Assembly: GCA_946902985.2 (NCBI GenBank)
Contig: OX336395.1
Coordinates: 14,858,708-14,922,707 of the forward strand
Origin: Meconema thalassinum
Taxonomy: Eukaryota; Arthropoda; Insecta; Orthoptera; Tettigoniidae
Reading direction: 5' to 3'
DNA: 64,000 nt
The position numbers were made by a program, and so were the translations under genes. The notes beneath the pieces were generated by a model. It did not search any database, was not told the DNA's origin, and worked only from the letters and a program-made list of their open reading frames with translations. Every line of letters begins with the position of its first letter. Positions within the stretch are counted from its first letter, which is position 1. Shown in pieces: positions 23,451 to 35,800 of the stretch.

Positions 23451-25321
23451 ATTGGAAAAGAGCTATGCGAGAAAGAGGCACGGTAATATTTACTGCCTTC
23501 CTCCTTATGCTTCCCTTTCACATCTCCTCGCTTTTTCTACTTGAGATATTTTCTGCCACTTTGCAAGTCTCCAGGTCATTTCCCCTCTTCTGTATTATTA
23601 TTATTATTATAAAAGCAGCTCAAATGTTTATATGTCATGCGGGATCATACGAAGACGCCTCTACAAGCTTCACATTAGCCGGAATAACTAAAATAAAATC
23701 ATTTTCTGAAAGAGGAAGAATTAGGCTTTTTTGGATGAATAAAACAAACAAAAAACAGTTTTTGCTCCAAAATTCGCAAAACTCAGTCATTCCTCCTCTT
23801 AAATGGTAGTTTGTTATTATATATAAAAGTTGGTAACCCTTCCAGATAAACCACACCATAAAGTGCATACTACTCAAACTCTCGGCACACCTCCACATGC
23901 CTCGCTCTAATGGCCCACACATTTACTGGCACAATTTAATCCGAATATTTACTTTTCAACAACCAACAGCTTAATCCCACTCCTCCGAAATAGTATCATA
24001 AAATAGGTTAGCACTCCCACTCCTCCGAAATAGTATCATAAAATATTGACCAGGGTTTGCACTCCAACATGTTTACATTATGTACACCGTTATACCAATT
24101 ATCTTCTGGTGCAGGAAATATCGCTAGACTATTTTCGGGCCTCTGTGAATGTTTGCTAGGTTTTGATGCAAGTTTAAATGTGTGTTTCGGTGTCTATGGT
24201 TATTGCATTAAGGAAAGGTCGTAGGACGACGTGTGAATTTTTTTGTAAGTCCGGCCTTTTATCTTTGTGCTTTGAATTAAAATTTTAGTTGAAGTGATTT
24301 TGTTGCTATGTGAATTAAAATCGTTGATGGCTCATGATGTAACATTGTCGTGATTGGCAACCTGGGTTACAAAAGGTCAAAACGGGTTGAGGACACATAG
24401 ACACACAAGAGGAGGTTTATAGTAGGGGATGTTCCTAACAACACTTTTCACTGCAGCATGTGTACAGTATTTTCTTCAAGCAGATGAGAGTATTCTCCAC
24501 AAGACAAATTGGCATCAACAAGGTTGACTAACTTTTCTTCACCCTGGATTTTCGTTTTGCTCTGGGTTTGTATTGGCAAACCTTCAAGCCTGCAGCCGCC
24601 AAGACTATTATTTGTCTTTGACCGTCTTTCAGTAGCCATATTAGTCACAGTTCTAACGGGCCAATTCTTTGATATAGATCGGTTTTGGGGCACTGAGTAC
24701 CCCAGTGTAGGTTAGTGTTACGTTTCTTGTTGAGTACTTACCGCGAACCAAGGACACCAAAACCACTATGATGTGTGCAGAGTGTAAGATGTATGTATGC
24801 AAAAGTCATATCGTATCTGATTGTGTCAATTGTAGAGATTACAATCAGTAAACACTCTAAAATATGAGGTGTTGCAAAATGTTGAAAAAACCAGTATGTT
24901 TTTTAATATTATTTTATTTTTAGTATAGAATGATTAAGTGTAATATAAACTACCTTTTCCGTAAGTATAATCAAACCAACCTAACCAGTTGTTATACTAA
25001 ATTCAATAAATATTGGCTTGTAATATGTAAATTAAGCTTATTATTCTTGGGGCACTCAGTAAGATTAGTGTTTGTAATAAACAAGTGTAGGGTTCCAGGG
25101 TTAAACACTTCCAGACAGTGAGAACTCCAAATGATAATTTGTGGTCTAGGAAAGAGGAAGTTAATGTCAATAATGTATCTACTTTGATGAGACAAGCAGT
25201 AACGATACATAAAATGCGAGTTATATCTGACGATGCAAACAAAACTTATTCATATCCAAAACATTCAGTTATGCATACACAAAAGTTAAATAACATGTTA
25301 CCTCATATGTTGTACACTTAC
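23451..25321. other. Intron 4 sequence inside the left arm
   Basis: No gene is recognised. An ATT microsatellite lies at about 23597-23610. A 30-bp segment is tandemly repeated with 40-bp spacing at 23976-24005 and 24016-24045, but is single in the right arm. The remainder matches 57629-59515 of the right arm in inverse order, except for an insertion there. Confidence 0.5.
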
Positions 25322-25380
25322 TCATTTGGATGATTTCCACTTGCTTCACTTTCCCCATCCTGTGTTTCTTCTTGCGTGTC
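25322..25380 (-). CDS. Left zinc-finger gene, exon 4
   Basis: This 59-nt internal exon encodes DTQEETQDGESEASGNHPN plus the first two bases of a GAA codon. The acceptor is TTTATTCCTAG just above 25380 and the donor is GTAAGT just below 25322. The peptide is acidic and polar, a linker between the N-terminal acidic region and the fingers. Phase matches both neighbours: it enters at phase 0 and leaves after codon position 2, and the next exon begins with the single A needed. The right counterpart (57570-57628) differs at one base. Confidence 0.88.
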
Positions 25381-25557
25381 CTAGGAATAAAGTGAATTAA
25401 TTAATTATTTTAATTATTTGGCATCACTAATACTTTTTACACAAATAGCAAACTATGTAATTGTAAATCACAGCTGAGTTGAAGTGAAGCATTACACAGA
25501 TGTGGTTATGTCTTCCCTAGTTCTAAAACTAAAACCTATAATACACAATCTCCCCAA

Positions 25558-26231
25558 ACAAAAGTTTGGTGCTTTTCAGTCGGTCAACACGAATCCGGAG
25601 TTTGTCTGTTTGGGGTGATTATATCTAGACTTGGTAACGTCACACAAATAAACATTCCACTGACCTCAGAAACCACATAGGAACAAAAGGAGGAGAAAGG
25701 GAAAAACCAGTTTCGGCCAGTTAACACCCGAGTTAGTCGACCAAAACTGGTGCCAGAGTGAACACGAAACTGCTTGAAGTTCCAGTCAGGAAGACAAATC
25801 CGGATACGTATCAGCCTGTATTATTACAGTGTAACCATAGTTGATTTTGTATAACCATATAATCACCCCAAACAGACAAACTCCGGATTTTTATTACCAT
25901 TTTAGCATTTCACCTAACATTAGATATACTACACTTAGCTTACACCGACAGTTGCATTACCAATACTGCAGCTAAATAATTGTACATATTGTAAATATGT
26001 TTCACCTGTATTCTCAAACATAGATGTTATAGCCTAAGTGTAATGGATCTGATGATGATCGCCTGACAATCCAAACTTGTCATCCTAGTGTATTTACTAA
26101 TCTCATGTAATTTATTTCAGGATTAGGGCAGAACCCAGATCTTTTTGGGTACATTCGTGATGACCGACTGAAAAGCACCAAACTTTTGTTTTCTTAGGCA
26201 ACACTGAAAAATGGCTTCAAACCTCAGAATG
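25558..26231. mobile_element. Left-only insertion with 37-bp inverted repeats
   Basis: The insert lies between direct repeats CAATCTCCCCAA at 25546-25557 and 26232-26243. The right arm (about 57390-57410) has a single copy of the site, so it is empty there. Inside, 25558-25594 and 26153-26189 are 37-bp inverted repeats with one mismatch. A second inverted pair of 29 bp (25594-25622 and 25859-25887) is nested within. About 42 bp follow the right 37-bp repeat before the direct repeat. It looks like a MITE, possibly Mutator-like given the long duplication; the family is uncertain. No coding region. Confidence 0.75.
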
Positions 26232-26800
26232 CAATCTCCCCAAGATAACAAGTAAATCTCAGTGCGATACAAAATGCTGACTCAGTGCCTTAATGGAAGT
26301 AATAGCTTTAAGGATTGAGGACAAATGAGTATGTATTTTATCTTTTTAACTGTAAGGCCGTAAGAGGTGTTAGGATCTAACACGTCTACCTATCATTAAG
26401 TAAAAAGCGACTATACCCTTAATATTTGTACCAGCACATCTTTCGAGAATGAAGGTGAGAATATTATACAATACATTTCTCACAAAACACTGCAATTAAA
26501 GCAAAGAATTTAGTGTAAGTACGTAAATTAAATGCTTCTATTGTGGAGTATTTTGCTGCTAATATCAAACATTATAAGTCTACTGGCGAACGGTAGCACA
26601 TAGTTTGCATGGTAGATATAAGCCGAGGAACACATTGGAGTAATAATAGGGGAAGTCAGTTTCAAATGCTTTTAAGAATGTAGTCACAGCTCACTTAGAA
26701 TGCTTTCAAGATGGGATTTCCTGGCATCGTTGGTATTAATTGACATTCAGGAGTTTATCAATGCAAGTTTGAAATACATATAACGAATCCAAAGTTTATA

Positions 26801-27242
26801 CAGTGTGGCCGCATAGTCTCTCCGTAGCAGCGGGTCTCGTTGAACGTTGGCAGCACATTCATGTCGCTGTATACGCCAAGTCTTATCACAGCATGCATTT
26901 GTTCCGTGTTGACCTTCAACTCGAGTGATAGGGTGGAGAATACAGGTTCATTATTGCTGACAGTGAGTGCCTGTGCGTGACAGCATTGTCGCTGTAAGTT
27001 GTGTTCTTGTGTAAGCTGAGTTTAGTGGAAATGCTTACTACTGAAGAGCGTGTGTTTATATTGGAAGAGTTTTTTCCATGCTGGTGGAAACTTTGAAGAG
27101 CACAGTGCGATAGTGTTGAGTACCGCATTACTTAATTTAATGTAATCGTTTTCCTTGTAACAACATCACATGAATGTACTGCCAACCCAACATATCCTGC
27201 AAGGCGACACACGCGCTGCGGAGAGACTTTGCGGACACACTG
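26801..27242 (+). mobile_element. Tc1/mariner-type MITE, left copy
   Basis: The ends are related inverted repeats: the 3' end complement begins CAGTGTGTCCGCAAAGTCTC and the 5' end reads CAGTGTGGCCGCATAGTCTC. TA dinucleotides flank both sides. A short plus-strand frame near 27031 (MLTTEERVFILEEFF) resembles the start of a mariner-family transposase, followed by a deletion. The counterpart at 56391-56834 shows it was present before the arm duplication. Confidence 0.75.
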
Positions 27243-30200
27243 TACTTCCTGCCTTAGAACAGAAAAATGGCAGAGCTAATTTCAAACATTACAGAGCTTA
27301 AATGCGCCAAGCCATGTGTTTACTGACAGAAGGTGAGTGGGTATCAGTGGCGTACCAACAAGGGGGGGGGGGTTTAGTGTTCGAATACCTCCCCAGAGAC
27401 ATTAGTTTACTTGAATCTTTATATAGTCCGATCTATCAACTGTTTTACACTACCGCTAGAGAGCCTTCTTTACACCTGTATATATTTTAAAAGTGATCAC
27501 GTTCGTCACTTGGTAAATGTCCTGCACTCTACCCGGGGCGAGACGACTCCCTCAGAGTTGGAGCCAGCCAAGGATTAGGTTTACTTTTAAAGTGTACGAT
27601 CGGTAAATCTATTCACGTTGGTTCGGGGTGCTTTAATTGTGTGTGTCAGTTTCATTAAAGATAATTAATTACACGAGGAGTATTTGGAATTTATTCCTAT
27701 AAATGATCCAGATAAAGCCATCATGATAGACAGATTTTGAGAGTCAATAATAGCTAATGGCAGTAAGAACATGGCAGCCAAAGTTCATATTTCTCTCACA
27801 TAATATCAATATTATAAGCAGTCACCTATAGACCACTACATCATTACAGATTTAATATTTAATTAATGTTTTCCATATTTTATAAAAGATGTATTTTTTG
27901 TCTTTTTATGGTGCTGAAAATATAATAAGGCCTAAAATAGGTTTCATGCAAAAAAAATGTTTATTTAATTATTGTGTACTGTATATTAATCGAAATATCA
28001 TTGTAATAATGTGTATGATGATGACTAAGTCGCAGAACAGCAAGGTCATCTGCCACTTGTATAATGTAATATATTAATGAATCCCCCAGAAGGAAAACCT
28101 GCATACGCCACTGGGTAAGGTACCTTGAAATGGTTCTTCATGGTTCCCCATTTTCATCTCCAGGGCAATGCTAGGACGTTAACTGTTAAGAGGCCATGGT
28201 CGCTACCTTCCAACTCCTAATCATATTTCATTAGCACCTCTTTTAGGCTAAACAAAAGGGCGAACGGCCGTAAAAAAAACACTGGCACATATATATCACC
28301 TCCTCCCCGACACAGCAGAATTAAGAATATTAAGGGGTAGAAAATAACAACTATAAGAAATGTGGTATGAGGGAGAGTTTCTTCTGAACGTTCTATAAGT
28401 TAAAATAAGTGGACTAAATTATTAACAATTACATTCCTCGTATGATTCTAGCTAATTCTCTTACTTTTATCTCATATCTTCAATTATTTAATAAATGTAC
28501 ACAAAAGGCCAAGTGCATGTTATTGCAATGCTCAGGATTAGGAAGGAGGTATCACGGTCACAAGTTAAAACAATCCCAGCATGTGCATACTGTAAGGCCA
28601 CTGCTAAGCTCCACTTCTATAACCCTCATGAGTGGATCTCTGAAGAGAATACAGAAATCCTAATTGTATTGGTTTATCCTGACCTTAAGTCCACAGTGGC
28701 AATTAATGCAAACATAATGTTAGCTTCACATAATATACCTTTTGCCACTGATAAATAAGATGCAGCTCAGTGATCAGAACAACATTGTACATTGTCGGTG
28801 GTCACAGGTGGATTAGATATCATAGTTCTTCTGATGTACATGAAAATGGCTCGTACTTTTTGTACTATGCACAAGATAACAGCTAAGCACTTCCGTTTGC
28901 CATCAACAAAGGTCTGAAAATGCAATTCTTAATCCCAAAATGCTATCAGATGATAAGGAAATGTAATGGATGCATGAAGGTGCTTCACTCTTTCAGATCT
29001 GAAAATGATGTTTCTCATTCGATACATGGTACGATGTTCGGAATAGGACATTCTGCAATCTTAATACCCCTAACATGGTCCATATGACTTGTTTCACAAA
29101 TATGTTCCCCTTTGCATAGGTAGAATTAGGTGTAACACACGACTTGTAAATTTGCACTGAAGGAATCAAGGAATAAATAACATACTGAAGTATATTCAAA
29201 TTCTCATCCGTAGAGTTGTCTTATGTCAACGGATACAGGGCAAAGACAGAGAAGTTTTGTAGAGTTCAAATCACAAAGCAGTTCAGTTCCTATACATATG
29301 CCAAGTGTGGGTCCAGCAGATTGTCTCTAGCATTGAGTGTGTGTGGAGACTTAGTGGCGTGGGTGCAGTAACTTACTGTTAATATATAACGTAAATATCA
29401 GTCTTAAACAAGCAAAGTTGATGAATGTTGTATAAAGAAATATTGCATAGTGTGCTGTGCATTTTACGGTATTGAGTTCCTATTAAAGCAATATTGATCT
29501 CAAGAATACTCAAGGTAGGGAGAAACTTAATGTACTTATAATACTTGGCACCTTATGAGGAATGCCTTAATATCACATCCACAAACCTTAACGTAAATAT
29601 TGTAAACAGGACAAATGGAGTGTCTGTTATACACACTATTGTTTCATTCACCAGCCTGTTGAGTTATGGCTAAAACAGGTGTTTGCCCATCTTATTGGTT
29701 TATTGCCTCTTGACTTACTAATGTCATAGATAAGAATGATGTCCACCAAATTCATTTTAACAGAACCCTTCTGTAAATGCTCCATATAAAACACAGCAAA
29801 CACACGTGGTTATATCACTCACAACTACAACAAATTCACACATTCCATGATCTGCAGAATAACATCCTTCCCACTTGTTCAGAGATCCTGAATGGATATT
29901 TGAATAAAGTAAATAGATATCAGAAGAGCCACCTAACAGTTGCTAATATAGTCAACCCTAACTCTAAAATAGTCATCTTCATGAAGATCACACGTTTGAT
30001 GAAAGGTGGCTCTATCAAGATGTGTAATTTTAGCAGGGAATTTGCGCAATATGTAACAAAGTATCTCAGATTTTAAATGATAGTCCTGCTATGGTCACCT
30101 TCTTTCGTACAAATTATATTACACGGAATTAACATATCTTCATGTCTGTTAGCTCATGCCCAGAATGAAGAGGCTCTGCAAGCAATGCAGCATATCAAGT

Positions 30201-30710
30201 TATATAATTTCACCACAGGATATAGGCAATAAACAACACAAAGAAGGGTGAGACTGAAGTTTCTGCCTTTGCATCAGATTACCAGCAGTGCATGGGGATA
30301 AGGAAGCAATCTACACTATCGGCTTTCTACCGATAACAAAGTCAGTATCATAACAAATCAAAACAGGGCTCTGAGGCCATTTCACTTAGATCAGTTGTAA
30401 ATACAAAACAAACTTCATGGAATAATTATTTTTAATAGGGAGGAAGCTTGTAGTTTTACGTGACCATCAATCTAGCGACCATGAGCCACAGGACCTCCAG
30501 TTTTAAGAGGAATCCCAACCACAGGGCGCGATATTACACGCCGAAGGAATGTTAAAGAATTAACAAGGAACATGAATAGAAACCTAGTCATTTGTGAAGA
30601 TATTGGTCTTGTTCTGTGAAATTGGTTCACTGCATGACATACCAAGCCCAGTTAAAGAACAGATAATGGCCTGGATCATCTGACAAAGGCTATCTTCCTG
30701 AAAATTTCAA
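27243..30710. other. Left-arm intron sequence, no gene recognised
   Basis: About 3.5 kb that pairs with roughly 52.9-56.4 kb. A run of ten G lies near 27361. Frames such as 29777-30076 (plus), with a counterpart at 53551-53892 (minus), are open in both arms but resemble no protein I know. They run opposite to the host gene. Confidence 0.45.
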
Positions 30711-30721
30711 CATTCTTTACT

Positions 30722-30840
30722 CATCATCATCATCATCTTGTACAGTTTCCAGCCCCAGGCTGGGTCTGTTTGGAACATAAGCCTCGTCACTTAGTTCTTT
30801 CTTCCCACCACCTCTCCGCTGTCACTCTGGTCCAGTCCTC
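30722..30840 (-). mobile_element. Left-only LINE 3' end insertion with TSD
   Basis: The 119-bp insert has a (CAT)n tract at its low-coordinate side and flanking copies of CATTCTTTACT at 30711-30721 and 30841-30851. The right arm near 52905 has the uninterrupted site. The body is related to the insert at 57909-58013, which is at a different place in the other arm. It is probably the 5'-truncated 3' end of a non-LTR element. Confidence 0.85.
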
Positions 30841-31486
30841 CATTCTTTACTAGCAGCCTCATTATTGCATTCAAATGTTGGTACTCCATTTTCGTATAGA
30901 AGTTATGAGAAAATTAATAAATTTATCACTGTATTCTGGCGAGGTAGTCTGATGTTTTAGAAACTATTTCTGTGTCGAGGAATTGGAAGCCAGATTACAG
31001 TATACAGGGAATCCCTTAAATATTATGATCATATACAAAACTGGAGAAGCAAATCATGAATGGAATTTGATGACTTGCAACAAATAACAACCAGATATTA
31101 CAAATCCAAAAAAGGCCTTTTGCAGATGAGCCAGACTCCAAATACAATTTCGGCAGGGAGTCTTATCAAGCGCTACGTCAATAATGTGAATGTTTGGCCC
31201 TTAAAACAACTATCATATCAACCTATCCAGCAAACAAATCACAGAGAAACAGTATCTTCCATATACACTATGGAGCAAGTATATGATCAGCCAGAAATTA
31301 CTAGAATTACATTCAGGTTTCGTATTAATTCCTAAATATTTCATCAGTGCACATGATCCCCTCACAAACGTATCACCTAACCTTTGAAAATCTCAGTCAC
31401 ACTTGGTGGAGGAACATCAGATATCATTAAGCATATAACGTGACTTAATAACCATAAAGCTGCTCTGAATTTAATTAGGCACTTAC

Positions 31487-31615
31487 AACTCTCGCATCTC
31501 CGCCACTTGATGAAGATAGTGCTTCCGTTTTGACATGTGCGACTATCTCTTCAGTCACATTCTCATTAATTGTAACTTCCTTGTTGTCCGCAGTATCTTC
31601 CTTGATATGTACTCC
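31487..31615 (-). CDS. Left zinc-finger gene, exon 3
   Basis: This 129-nt exon encodes 43 residues, starting GVHIKEDTADNKEVTINENV and ending SSSSGGDARV. The acceptor is TTTCTCTGTAG above 31615 and the donor is GTAAGTGCC below 31487; both junctions are phase 0. It contains VKTE, a match to the SUMO-acceptor pattern (hydrophobic-K-x-E), and IKED, a near match. The right counterpart (52140-52268) differs at 8 bases, three residues in all (V to S, A to E, D to Y). Confidence 0.9.
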
Positions 31616-32179
31616 CTACAGAGAAACAACAATTTGTTAATAATGTACCTCAGGAGGCATGAGAAATATATTTTGTAGATTCACAAGCACGCTAGACATT
31701 CATCTTGCTTTATATGTCTCGGATTAGTTCTCAAGTCAATGAATAATTGTAAGAAAATTGACAAGGTTAGAATAGCATCTCTGAAGCTGAAATTTGGCTG
31801 CTTTAAGTGCTCATTAGCTGACTTTCACATTATTTATAGTTTTCTGACTTATATTTTCAAGGTTTTGAAAGTTTTATAAGACAAAAATATAAAAGAATAC
31901 CATACCTATCACTTGCGATGTATTCGTTGCCATCACAACACAATATACTTTATTTCTGAGAATCCAATACTTTCAAGTAGCAACAGTGTTATAAATTAAG
32001 CAACAAAATTGATACTATTGTCTTTCATTTTATGAGAAATAAAATAGGTGTTTGATTCAAGATGAAAAGAAACACAAACTTGAATTTATAAAACACACTT
32101 GCATTTTGGAACTATTCTTAAACACGAATTCCAAAAGTCATTAACTTAACTGAGAAAAATAAATGTTGATATGATTATC

Positions 32180-32234
32180 GGGGCCGATAACCTAGATGTT
32201 AGGCCCCTTAAAACAACAATTATCATCATCATCA
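32180..32234 (+). mobile_element. Left-only SINE-tail insertion (55 bp) with TSD
   Basis: The insert contains CCTAGATGTTAGGCCCCTTA followed by an ATC-repeat tail. It is flanked by GATATGATTATC at 32168-32179 and 32235-32246. The right arm near 51573 has one uninterrupted copy of this site. Related tails lie near 9576-9617 (reverse) and 37840-37885. Confidence 0.85.
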
Positions 32235-32659
32235 GATATGATTATCTACAGTCACTTATCATGTGATTGAGTGGTCATGAAGTCAAAGACAATTCAAAAC
32301 CTCAATACACAGAGTCCAAGTTTCACTAGCACACACTTACTATGCAAAGGATTCTTCGAAGTTCCTACCTCATTTTGCAGCAAGACTTAACCTTACGGGT
32401 GATGCAAGTTTTGCCATAATAATTCAAGGTTGTTTCAAAAAGGACAACAAATAACCACTTTAAAACTATTATAGACATTTGACAAAATAATCAATAAACA
32501 GCCCAAGGAAGCGATTTGACTCAACCCACATTATTAATAAAATAGAGTCAAAAAACATAAACTCTTCTGTTGTTGAGTTTCATAATTGAAATTACAAACT
32601 AAATAACTTAAAAAAGGATTTGAGAATAATCCAAGGTGGGAAATAATGTACACTGTCAC

Positions 32660-32764
32660 CTGGCAATCAAGTTCTTCTTTAACAAATGCATCTTCAAATA
32701 CATCATCAGGTTCTTCAATTTTCATCCCCACTGGCCTATCAGAGGGTGGCTGCTCATTCAAATC
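32660..32764 (-). CDS. Left zinc-finger gene, exon 2 (absent from right copy)
   Basis: This 105-nt exon encodes 35 residues, starting DLNEQPPSDRPVGMKIEEPD and ending KEELDCQ. The acceptor is TACTTCCCAG above 32764 and the donor is CAG|GTGACA below 32660; both junctions are phase 0. It is strongly acidic and has two SUMO-acceptor-like motifs (MKIE and VKEE). The corresponding place in the right arm (about 51393) joins directly across, without this exon. Being in phase at both ends, the exon can be omitted without shifting the frame. Confidence 0.85.
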
Positions 32765-32861
32765 CTGGGAAGTAATGAACAAGCATGACTATATAAAAAA
32801 ATTAAAGAATATGAGCTAATGATGATAATAGGAATAATAATAATAATAAGAGGAAACTGAT

Positions 32862-35800
32862 ACAAAACATTTGCTGACAACCTATCACATTACCAAGCTC
32901 CTAGAACATGTCTTAAAGCTCCGGATTTGGCCCTGGGAATACTACAGAAAATTGTAAAATTCTCACAGATTACTTCCATGATCTTTTAACCTGCGATCCT
33001 CCAGAAGGAAAAATATTAATAAATATTATTATTATGAATTTATACTAAATAAAATAATTATTTACGTTGATCACCACTTACCTATTATTAATGTAAAGTT
33101 TCAACCTGATGGACCCAAACGCAGAACAGTTAAAATATCCACGAATGGATCTGGAATGTCTTAAACAAAATTCAAACAATTTCCTTGCTCATATCGCCAA
33201 CCAAAATCCTTCCAATCAGATGGCATTATAAGATACACTATTGGGAGAATCCCGGCTTATTGGGGTTCTTACTCGAAAACGCAAAGACAGATGGTTGAAC
33301 AAGACCAGCGATAAGGCCATAGACCTTCCTATTCTAACTGTGCACTTCCAATAAAATAACTGGCATGAATACATCAAAGCCCAGAAATAAGCCTCAAGAA
33401 TCATCTCTTCTGAAGAACGCGCGTTACATGAAAATAGTCCGACAGAAATAGATCAAAATTAAAGACTCCACGGGAAGAACGGGGTAAGCCACATTATGTA
33501 GATTTTTCATAAGAGCCAATTTAAACTTTAACACTAAAAAGAAATACTTAAAAACACCCCAATTGAGTGTACGCGATATAGTTACTTAGGCAAATTCATT
33601 TCTTATAAAGAAAATTCATGTAATACAAATAACAACTATGTTAAATTATGAAAAAGGGACAGGATATGGGACGTTCTTTCCGTTTCCACTAAATATAAAA
33701 ACCACTGTAACTCAGTAACGTATCGCTTTATTTGAAGTTAATTACAACTGATCTGTAGTTACGATAGCTGGCCACCAAAGTGCGTCATAGACCCATTTCT
33801 GAATAAAATGGACTTACCTCGTTCATTCCGTGTGGTCTTCTATTACATGGAAAATAGTACAAGAAACTGGAACAAAACATTTGCTGACGTACTATCACAT
33901 TACTAAGTACCTGTTTTATGTCTTAAACATCCGGATGAGGCCCTGGGAATAATAAAGAGAACTGTTAACTTCTCACAGATAACTTCCATGACCTTTCAAC
34001 CAGCGATACTCCTGAAGAACAATTCTGATTTGAGCAACCGATTCCAAATCCGGAATCAGAACTCTCTTCATTAGAAGAAATCGAGAAAATAATCCATGAA
34101 CTTAAAAATAGCAAGCTCCAAAGGAAGATGTAATGTTGAGATTAAGAGGTGAGAGCCCAGCTGAGAAATTTCAAGTAACACTTGTAGATTTATGGAGAAA
34201 TTTCCTGAAGACTGGAATTGCAATCTAATTCGCCCACTACATAAAAAGGGGGAGAGAACAGATATCAATACCTACGGAGGAATATCCTAACTATCGCTCG
34301 CAAAAAAAATTCTCTCTAAAGCATTATTCACGGGACTAGAAAACCAAACTGAAATTCTAATTGTCGAATAACAGGCATGATTCATAAATGGCAGGTCCAG
34401 TGTAGAACAAATTCTCAATCTCAAAACCCCCTTGCAAATCCATAAAGGCAGGCAAACAACGCTCACTTTGGAGACTTCAGGAAAGCTGGCGACTCAGTAG
34501 ACCCACACACACTATTCAATATTGTAGAGTATTCAAAGTTGTCAGGAAAACAAGAGAATTGATTCAACAGACACTGACAGCCATAACTTCAATACTTAAA
34601 TTTCAGTCAGCTTTCTGACCGTTTTCATATTAGTACAGGACTTTGACAAGGAGACGACTATCACCGTTATTGTTCAATCGTGTCCTTGAATAAGTTACCA
34701 GGACAAGGAAAAAAAAAGAAATAACGATTGGTTGATGAATAAACTTTAAATTCATCTGCAGTGTTTGGCCTATGCAGATGATCCAGCAATTCTATCTAAC
34801 AATACACAAGAGGCAGTCCAGGTCCTTGAGAGAATTCACGAAATTACAGCTAAGACGGGATTCCAAATGCATGGACGAAACCGCTGGTCATCTAGACGGG
34901 AAACCTCTGAAGACTTAATTCGGCAAAAAATTCATGAAGTAAATAAATTCCAACACCATGGCATAGCAGTCTTGAAGAACCACAGGACCTTAATTTGTGT
35001 GGAATTCAAACGACGATAATTTCATATGATTGACCGAGAATCGAACCTTGAGCACCTTGGTCAGTAAATTACTTCATGTGAGAATCGTGACGCAAACAAA
35101 GAGAGGACTTCAAAATTCCAGAAGGCCTATACCTACAGATGTAATTAATAAATCAACATCTAAGACATGATACCACAGTAATCAAAGCTGAAGCACTGTG
35201 TGGCTCAGAAACATTGATCATTGAAGGTAGATCTCTTAGTATGGACATTATACCACAGTAATCACACCTGAAACTCTATATGGCTCAGAAACATTGATCA
35301 TAGAAGTTAGATCTCTTAGTAAGGACATTATACCACAGTAATCACACCTGAAACTCTATATGGCTCAGAAACATTGATCATTGAAGGTAGATCTCTTAGT
35401 ATGGACATTATACTACAGTAATCACACCTGAAACTCTATATGGCTCAGAAACATTGATCATAGAAGTTAGATCTCTTAGTAAGGACATTATACCACAGCT
35501 ATCAAACCTGAAGCACTATGTGGCTCAGAAACATTGATCATTGAAGGTAGATCTCTTAGTAAGGAATTATACCACAGTAATCACACCTGAAGCTCTATAT
35601 GGCTCAGAAACATTGATCATTGAAGGTAGATTTCTTAGTAAGGACATGATACCACAGTAATCACACCTGAAGCACAATATGGCTCAGAAACATTGATCAT
35701 TGAAGGTGGATCTCTTAGTAAGGACATTATACCACAATAATCAAAGCTGAAGCACTGTGTGGCTCAGAAACATTGATCTTTGAAGGTAGATTTCTTGGTA

